NCBI GenBank assembly: GCA_017430675.1
Contig: JAFRMM010000158.1
Coordinates: 1-9,793, forward strand
DNA from: Prevotella sp.
Lineage (GTDB): Bacteria > Bacteroidota > Bacteroidia > Bacteroidales > Bacteroidaceae
DNA: 9,793 bases
Direction of reading: 5' to 3'
In this document: piece by piece, positions 6,533 through 9,793 of the stretch
Layout: each line of letters opens with the position of its first letter
Position numbering within the stretch: the stretch's first letter is position 1
Program-made: the position numbers and the translations under genes
The notes under the pieces: model-generated
The model's input: the letters and a program-made list of their open reading frames with translations, nothing else
Told to the model about the DNA's origin: nothing
Databases searched by the model: none

Positions 6533-7462
6533 TCAAAGGTCTTGTATCTCTTCTTGTGTCAGGCCTGTCACTTGGGAGATGGTATCGGCAGACATGCCGA
6601 GTGCCTTCATCCTGCGGGCATTCTCGCGGTTGGCCTTATCCTTGCCCTTGGCAAGTCCCTTGGCAAGTCCTTTGGCAAGTCCCTCCGCCCGACCTTCTCT
6701 GAGTCCCCTGTTGTATCGGGCCAGTGCGATGCCCTCTTCATCAGTGAGGCCTATCCAGTATCTCTCATAGGCATTGAGTTGGGCCTCGCTCATCGCGGAT
6801 TTCTCCACGATGCTCAGCGCCTTGCTCGTCAACTCATTCTCCAGCAGTTCCGCTGGGGCCGTCTCCGTCGCGAGGTTGATCTCCGTCAGGAAGCGCAGCC
6901 ACAACACGGCCATCTTCTTCTCGGCAATGGTCTTCGGCTTGAACTTCGGCAACTCGACATACACGAAGCGCAGGCCCTCGATGATACGGTCGGTGTGCTC
7001 GACGTTGACGATGGCGTAGTCGTGGTAGAACTCGTCGGGACCGCTCTCGAAGCCGATGTCGTTCACCAGGTTCAGACAATACACGGGCTGGACCAGTTTG
7101 TAGTCCATTCCCTTGTCCAACTGCCTGACCACGGCCTTCGAGGCGTTCAGGAGCACCCGCTGCTGGAAGAACTCGTTCCAGTAGAGTTGCATCTCGACGA
7201 TGAACTGCCTCTCCTTCTGGTCCGTGCATCGCACATCGACCACGCTGTCCTTCCTCCCCGGGGTCTCAGGGACCATCTCGGACGGCAGGTACTCCACGCT
7301 CTCTATCTGCCCGTCCTCTTCGAGCGGCAGCAGCGCATTCAGCAGACTCATCACCAGGTCGGGATGCTCGCCGAACACCAGTTTGAAGGTGAGGTCTGCC
7401 TTGGGGTCCAAATACTTGCCTGTCATCGTCACTTCTCCTTTCTTCGTTCCTTTCTTTTCCAT
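6533..7462 (-). CDS. Rpn / PDDEXK_2 family nuclease (putative transposase)
   Basis: This 309-residue protein belongs to the Rpn family of recombination-promoting nucleases, often annotated as PD-(D/E)XK nuclease family transposase. Visible motifs are the N-terminal signature DPKADLTFKLVFG (19-31), the catalytic Asp in SVVDVR (D76) and FIVEMQ with the E-x-Q pair (E90, Q92). The rest is a helical domain, a GLAK repeat (262-273) and the usual C-terminal helix pair around MKALGMS and ITQ-like TGLTQEEI (285-309). Length and residues are those of an intact member. Rpn proteins of E. coli cleave DNA and raise RecA-independent recombination; others are linked to phage defence, so the role here is open. 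It converges on the LytTR gene with 43 bp between them and no clear terminator. A second possible start is Met13 (7426), closer to where the conserved domain begins; the promoter fits both. There is no Shine-Dalgarno. Confidence 0.9.
   Translation of the reverse strand: MEKKGTKKGEVTMTGKYLDPKADLTFKLVFGEHPDLVMSLLNALLPLEEDGQIESVEYLPSEMVPETPGRKDSVVDVRCTDQKERQFIVEMQLYWNEFFQQRVLLNASKAVVRQLDKGMDYKLVQPVYCLNLVNDIGFESGPDEFYHDYAIVNVEHTDRIIEGLRFVYVELPKFKPKTIAEKKMAVLWLRFLTEINLATETAPAELLENELTSKALSIVEKSAMSEAQLNAYERYWIGLTDEEGIALARYNRGLREGRAEGLAKGLAKGLAKGKDKANRENARRMKALGMSADTISQVTGLTQEEIQDL
6647..6682 (-). repeat. Three 12-bp tandem units (GLAK repeat) in the Rpn gene
   Basis: CTTGGCAAGTCC occurs at 6647-6658 and 6659-6670, and TTTGGCAAGTCC at 6671-6682, on the plus strand. 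They encode GLAK three times between the nuclease body and the C-terminal helices. Such EG-A-G tetrapeptide runs are common in this family, and the near-perfect DNA identity makes copy-number change by slippage likely, always in frame. Confidence 0.85.
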
Positions 7463-7503
7463 AGTAAACGTATTTAAGGGTTATTATTTGTTGTATATCG
7501 GTT

Positions 7504-7535
7504 GCAAAGGTAAGAAATAAAAATGAAAGTTCCAA
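7504..7535 (-). promoter_or_regulatory. Promoter of the Rpn nuclease gene
   Basis: On the minus strand TTG (7535-7533), a 20-nt gap and TACCTTTGC (7512-7504) match the Bacteroidetes promoter. A start near 7497 gives a leader of about 35 nt to the ATG at 7462. Confidence 0.65.
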
Positions 7536-7585
7536 GCAATTTCTAAGAAATCTTATAGGTAAAAGGATGAATAGATCCGAAAATA

Positions 7586-7618
7586 TTTGCTTGTTTCGGA
7601 TAAATGCTGTAATTCTGC
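7586..7618 (+). promoter_or_regulatory. Candidate promoter upstream of a short ORF
   Basis: TTTG at 7586-7589, a 20-nt gap and TAATTCTGC at 7610-7618 fit the Bacteroidetes pattern with one mismatch in the -7 box (C for T). Its -33 half lies in the loop of the TCCGAAA/TTTCGGA inverted repeat. A transcript would start near 7623, about 58 nt before the ATG at 7681. Confidence 0.35.
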
Positions 7619-7680
7619 AGACGTGTTCAGCCGACTGAATACTAAGAGAAACAATTATCAAAAGTTTAAATTTAACAACT

Positions 7681-7758
7681 ATGAAAGAAAAAATAATGAA
7701 TAAACGTGGATTATTCCCCAAGATTTCCGAAAAGTACCACTTGCTTCCCATGACCTGA
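7681..7758 (+). CDS. Possible 25-residue ORF, unrecognised
   Basis: The ORF runs ATG to TGA and encodes a basic peptide starting MKEKIMNKRGLFPKISEKYH. It follows a candidate promoter and an A/T-rich leader (TTTAAATTTAACAACT directly before ATG) of a type common before Prevotella genes. I recognise no family. It could be a real small protein, the truncated 5' end of a lost gene, or chance; no coding bias can be judged at this length. Confidence 0.25.
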   Translation: MKEKIMNKRGLFPKISEKYHLLPMT

Positions 7759-7812
7759 AATTTAGGTTTATCCTGGGTTTGGACTTTGGGGGAAATGGAA
7801 GAAATAATTTCG

Positions 7813-7821
7813 TATCTTTGC
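7813..7821 (+). promoter_or_regulatory. Second promoter-like -7 element upstream of rpsU
   Basis: TATCTTTGC matches the -7 consensus exactly. The nearest TTTG (7785-7788) is 24 nt upstream, longer than the usual 19-21 nt, so strength is doubtful. A transcript would run through the 9-codon ORF at 7849-7878 into rpsU with a leader of about 155 nt. Confidence 0.4.
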
Positions 7822-7882
7822 AGGAAATATAGAAAGAATAGACGAAAAATGAAAACAATTTTAATAAAAAAAGGATAAAAAC

Positions 7883-7914
7883 TTGGTGGTTTCGTAAAAA
7901 AGCAGTAATTTTGC
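7883..7914 (+). promoter_or_regulatory. Main promoter of rpsU
   Basis: TTG at 7883-7885, a 20-nt gap and TAATTTTGC at 7906-7914 fit the consensus with canonical spacing. Transcription would start near 7919 and give a leader of about 60 nt. The first transcribed bases resemble those of the tRNA promoter at 9502-9533. Confidence 0.7.
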
Positions 7915-7981
7915 ACCCGCTTTTCGTAGCAATGGTGCCGAAGGCAGTAAGTTTAACATAAAATATTTAAAGCAAAGACAA

Positions 7982-8173
7982 ATGATTATTGTACCAGTAA
8001 AAGAAGGCGAGAACATTGAGAAGGCCCTCAAGAAGTTTAAGAGAAAGTTTGAGAAGACAGGTGTGGTGAAGGAACTCCGCCGTCGTCAGCAGTTCGACAA
8101 ACCTTCTGTACTTAAGCGCCTTAAGATGGAGCACGCCATTTACGTACAGCAACTCCGTGCCAACGAGGAATAA
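7982..8173 (+). CDS. rpsU: 30S ribosomal protein bS21
   Basis: The 63-residue protein is a complete, highly basic bS21: MIIVPVKEGENIEKALKKFK at the N-terminus, the RRRQQFDKPS segment and a C-terminal helix LKRLKMEHAIYVQQ. bS21 sits on the 30S platform beside bS18 and bS6. In Flavobacterium johnsoniae these proteins hold the 3' end of 16S rRNA and hide the anti-Shine-Dalgarno, which explains why Bacteroidetes rarely use such sites. No Shine-Dalgarno precedes this ATG; upstream bases are A-rich (AAAGCAAAGACAA). It heads a plus-strand run with the recombinase (93-bp gap) and hpf. Confidence 0.97.
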   Translation: MIIVPVKEGENIEKALKKFKRKFEKTGVVKELRRRQQFDKPSVLKRLKMEHAIYVQQLRANEE

Positions 8174-8189
8174 AAAATATTCCCGAAAA

Positions 8190-8221
8190 TTTGGTAGTTT
8201 CGGAAATTTTCCGTAAATTCG
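8190..8221 (+). promoter_or_regulatory. Weak candidate promoter of the recombinase gene
   Basis: TTTGG at 8190-8194 and TAAATTCG at 8214-8221 are correctly spaced, but the -7 box differs from TAnnTTTG at one position. The interval contains the overlapping inverted repeats CCGAAA/TTTCGG (8183-8188, 8198-8203) and CGGAAA/TTTCCG (8201-8206, 8208-8213), which could also act as weak rpsU terminator structure. Read-through from rpsU is an alternative. Confidence 0.3.
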
Positions 8222-8231
8222 TAGCCAAAAA

Positions 8232-8251
8232 CAGGATTATACTAAATCCTG
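8232..8251 (+). promoter_or_regulatory. Perfect 7-bp hairpin in the recombinase leader
   Basis: CAGGATT (8232-8238) pairs with AATCCTG (8245-8251) around the 6-nt loop ATACTA. It ends 2 nt before a weak Shine-Dalgarno-like AGAAGG (8254-8259) and 15 nt before the ATG. No T-run follows, so it is not a classic terminator. It could affect initiation or RNA stability. Confidence 0.45.
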
Positions 8252-8266
8252 CAAGAAGGCAAAAGG

Positions 8267-9148
8267 ATGATTAACCAGTTTCTGAACTACTTGCGCTACG
8301 AGCGGAATGCTTCTCCGCAGACAGTGCTGACATACGAGGAAGGCCTCCGGGAATTTGAATCGTATCTGAGTTTTAGGGACGAAGGGCTCTCTCTAGGGAA
8401 GGTGGATACCGACCTGATCCGTGACTGGATGGAGAGTCTGATGGATAAAGGAAACAACGCTTCAACGATCAACAAGAAGTTGAGTGCATTGCGTTCCTTT
8501 TATCGCTTTGCCCTTAAGCGAAAGTTGGTTGACGCCGATCCCGCCCATTGCGTTACGGGACCGAAGAAGTCGAAACCCCTGCCACAGTTCCTCCGTGAAA
8601 GTGAGATGGACAACCTGCTCGACGTGATTGAGTGGGGGGACAATTATAAAGATGTACGCGCGCGTACCATATTGTTATTATTCTATGAGGCGGGACTGAG
8701 ACGGTCAGAACTGACGGGGCTGAACGATGCCGATGTGGATTTCGACACCAGACAGTTGAAGGTAACGGGCAAGCGCAATAAGCAGCGGATCATCCCCTTC
8801 GGCGAGGAACTCTCCCAGGTGCTGAGCCACTTCATTGCCGTCCGTGACGAACAGGTGGTGAAAAAGGACGGTGACGCCCTCTTCCTGAGTGACAAAGGCG
8901 AGAGGATGACTGGCGGCCAGGTGTATGTCATCGTGCATAAGTACCTCACGGCTGTCACGTCGCTGAAGAAGCGCTCGCCCCATGTGCTCCGCCATACCTT
9001 TGCCACGGCGATGCTGAACAACGGTGCCGGACTGGAGAGCATCAAGAACCTGCTGGGCCATGAGAGCGTCTCGACCACCGAGATATATGCCCATACCACG
9101 TTCGAACAGTTGAAACGAGTTTATAAAGAGGCTCATCCCAGAGCCTGA
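8267..9148 (+). CDS. xerC: Tyrosine recombinase, XerC/XerD type
   Basis: The 293-residue protein has the normal Xer length and two-domain plan: an N-terminal SAM-like core-binding domain (about 1-90, with INKKLSALRSFYRFALKR) and a C-terminal catalytic domain (about 105-290). All catalytic residues are visible: R145 in EAGLRRSEL, K169 in VTGKRNKQR, H239 and R242 in PHVLRHTFAT, H265 in LLGHESVSTTEIY and the nucleophile Y274. Xer enzymes resolve chromosome dimers at dif near the division septum; relatives act as phage or transposon integrases. Location in the rpsU-hpf-tRNA block, which I know to be conserved in Bacteroidetes, argues for a housekeeping gene. Whether it is the C or D partner cannot be told from sequence alone. 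Its stop is 36 bp before hpf, consistent with co-transcription. Confidence 0.92.
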   Translation: MINQFLNYLRYERNASPQTVLTYEEGLREFESYLSFRDEGLSLGKVDTDLIRDWMESLMDKGNNASTINKKLSALRSFYRFALKRKLVDADPAHCVTGPKKSKPLPQFLRESEMDNLLDVIEWGDNYKDVRARTILLLFYEAGLRRSELTGLNDADVDFDTRQLKVTGKRNKQRIIPFGEELSQVLSHFIAVRDEQVVKKDGDALFLSDKGERMTGGQVYVIVHKYLTAVTSLKKRSPHVLRHTFATAMLNNGAGLESIKNLLGHESVSTTEIYAHTTFEQLKRVYKEAHPRA

Positions 9149-9173
9149 TCCTTATTAATAACTATTTAAAAAT

Positions 9174-9180
9174 AGGAGGT
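9174..9180 (+). promoter_or_regulatory. Perfect Shine-Dalgarno before hpf
   Basis: AGGAGGT lies 4 nt before the ATG at 9185 and can pair fully with the anti-Shine-Dalgarno of 16S rRNA. It fixes the hpf start. No other gene in the window has a comparable site; the recombinase has only AGAAGG. Confidence 0.85.
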
Positions 9181-9184
9181 AACT

Positions 9185-9484
9185 ATGGAGATTAAGATCC
9201 AGTCGATTCATTTCGACGCAACCGAGAAGTTACAGGCGTTCATCGAAAAGAAGGTCGCCAAGTTGGAAAAATCTTTCGAGGATATACAGAAAGTGGAGGT
9301 GCAGTGCAAATTGGTAAAACCTGCTACGGCCCAGAACAAGGAGGTGAGTCTGTCTGTGGCTGTGCCTGGAAATACCCTGTTCGTGGAGAAGACAAGTGAT
9401 ACATTTGAGGAAAGTGTCGATCTCTGTGTGGATTCCATGCGCGGACAACTCCAGAAATTCAAGGAAAAATTGAGGAACAGATAA
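9185..9484 (+). CDS. hpf: Ribosome hibernation promoting factor, short form
   Basis: The 99-residue protein matches the HPF/RaiA (YfiA) fold: beta strand MEIKIQSIHFDATEKLQAFI, a Lys-rich helix (IEKKVAKLEKSFEDI), strands with VEVQCKLVKP and KEVSLSVAVPG, and a C-terminal helix (FEESVDLCVDSMRGQLQKFK). It binds the 30S decoding region in starved or stationary cells and keeps ribosomes inactive but intact. The C-terminal dimerisation domain of long HPF is absent. It follows the recombinase by 36 bp and precedes the tRNA promoter, so it ends the rpsU-xer-hpf run. The perfect Shine-Dalgarno suggests its translation is regulated differently from most genes in this organism. Confidence 0.94.
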   Translation: MEIKIQSIHFDATEKLQAFIEKKVAKLEKSFEDIQKVEVQCKLVKPATAQNKEVSLSVAVPGNTLFVEKTSDTFEESVDLCVDSMRGQLQKFKEKLRNR

Positions 9485-9501
9485 AAAAATCAGGGAAAAG
9501 T

Positions 9502-9533
9502 TTTGGTAATTCAAAAATAAGTAGTAACTTTGC
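9502..9533 (+). promoter_or_regulatory. Promoter of the tRNA cluster
   Basis: TTTG at 9502-9505, a 19-nt gap and TAACTTTGC at 9525-9533 form a consensus promoter. Transcription would start near 9538, about 50 nt before tRNA-Thr, so the tRNAs do not depend on the hpf transcript. Confidence 0.75.
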
Positions 9534-9586
9534 AGCCGTTTTCCGACAGGTCGTAAATCTGAAACAGAGAGCGGCTGCTTAGAAAA

Positions 9587-9660
9587 GCCTCTTTAGCTCA
9601 GTTGGCCAGAGCACGTGATTTGTAATCTCGGGGTCGTTGGTTCGAATCCGACAAGAGGCT
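9587..9660 (+). tRNA. tRNA-Thr (anticodon TGT)
   Basis: The 74-nt cloverleaf has acceptor stem GCCTCTT/AAGAGGC, D arm GCTC/GAGC, anticodon loop TTTGTAA with anticodon TGT, variable loop, and T arm GTTGG-TTCGAAT-CCGAC. The discriminator is T and CCA is not encoded (CAA follows). The anticodon stem CGTGA/TCTCG has a central T-T opposition; the other arms pair well. Confidence 0.95.
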
Positions 9661-9712
9661 CAAAAGGCGGGAACAAAGGGCGATGCTCGTCCTTGCCTTA
9701 AGGCAGAACAAT

Positions 9713-9793
9713 GGGTGTTTTCCAGAGTGGCCAAATGGGGCAGACTGTAAATCTGCTGTCTTTCGACTTCGGTGGTTCGAATCCATCAGCACC
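9713..9793 (+). tRNA. tRNA-Tyr (anticodon GTA), 3' end cut by window
   Basis: Acceptor strand GGGTGTT pairs with AGCACC at the window end; the last C of the stem and the discriminator lie outside. Anticodon stem GCAGA/TCTGC encloses CTGTAAA with anticodon GTA. A long variable arm (TGTCTTTCGACTTC) is typical of bacterial tRNA-Tyr, and the T arm is GGTGG-TTCGAAT-CCATC. It follows tRNA-Thr by 52 bp and is probably on the same transcript. Confidence 0.93.

Larger units (their letters stand above)
7463..7981. other. 519-bp AT-rich intergenic region between Rpn and rpsU
   Basis: Besides the Rpn promoter at its left end and the rpsU promoter at its right end, it holds two plus-strand promoter-like sites (7586-7618 and 7813-7821), a possible 25-codon ORF (7681-7758), a 9-codon ORF after the second site (7849-7878, MKTILIKKG) and the inverted repeat TCCGAAA/TTTCGGA (7576-7582 with 7594-7600). 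No tRNA, CRISPR or insertion-sequence end is seen. Base composition is far more AT-rich than in the flanking genes. Confidence 0.6.

Noticed and set aside
6542..7477. Long plus-strand open frame (311 codons) opposite the Rpn gene
   Set aside because: It is antisense to a gene with clear family motifs; GC-rich codons of the real gene leave few stops on the other strand. The translation shows no recognisable domain.
7266..7916. Minus-strand frame of 216 codons across the rpsU upstream region
   Set aside because: The first part is a Phe/Ile-rich translation of AT-rich intergenic DNA and the second part is an out-of-frame shadow of the Rpn gene.
9532..9578. Inverted repeat GCAGCCG/CGGCTGC upstream of tRNA-Thr
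   Set aside because: The left arm overlaps the -7 box and would largely lie before the transcription start, so an RNA hairpin is unlikely; the loop of 33 nt is too long for an obvious operator.
9598..9792. Minus-strand frame of 64 codons over the tRNAs
   Set aside because: It is antisense to two tRNA genes; SDSNQRPRDYKSRALAN-type peptides are well-known false genes of this kind.
1..9793. CRISPR array, insertion-sequence ends, or phage genes
   Set aside because: The only regular repeats are in-frame protein repeats; no spacer-repeat array, transposase with flanking inverted repeats or phage structural gene was seen.

Overview
The window looks like a chromosomal piece of a Bacteroidales bacterium, most likely Prevotella in the broad sense. 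Three things point there: several promoters fit the Bacteroidetes sigma pattern (a TTTG or TTG box, 19-20 nt, then TAnnTTTG); most genes lack a Shine-Dalgarno sequence; and the right end carries the block rpsU - tyrosine recombinase - hpf - tRNA-Thr - tRNA-Tyr, which I know as a conserved Bacteroidetes arrangement that normally leads on to tuf. Genes are GC-rich and the gaps between them AT-rich.

Left part (1-3915, minus strand): one very large secreted BspA-like leucine-rich-repeat protein, open over 1305 codons and running off the left edge, so its C-terminus is missing. It has a signal peptide, two copies of a module (beta-rich head, LRR block, short linker) with 7 and 14 LRR units, two tandem copies of a ~130-residue C-terminal domain, and a Leu-Gly-Asp tail encoded by a 9-bp repeat rich in CTAG. 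Middle (3916-6489): a 174-bp divergent promoter region, then a plus-strand gene for a membrane-anchored regulator with a periplasmic beta-propeller, one transmembrane helix, a coiled coil and a LytTR DNA-binding domain, with no histidine kinase. The divergent region holds two 9-bp direct repeats on a 21-bp period, the geometry known for LytTR operators. I infer that the regulator senses something outside the cytoplasmic membrane and controls the surface protein, and perhaps itself.

6533-7462 (minus strand, convergent with the regulator): an Rpn/PDDEXK_2-family nuclease gene with a slippage-prone GLAK repeat. 7463-7981 is a 519-bp AT-rich gap holding the nuclease promoter, two further promoter-like sites, a possible 25-codon ORF and the rpsU promoter.

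Right part (7982-9793, plus strand): rpsU (ribosomal protein bS21), a Xer-type tyrosine recombinase with all catalytic residues, hpf (short ribosome hibernation factor, with a perfect Shine-Dalgarno that is unusual here), then a separate promoter driving tRNA-Thr(TGT) and tRNA-Tyr(GTA); the tRNA-Tyr is cut by the window end just before its last bases. This part is translation housekeeping; the left two thirds is accessory surface and mobile-type content.
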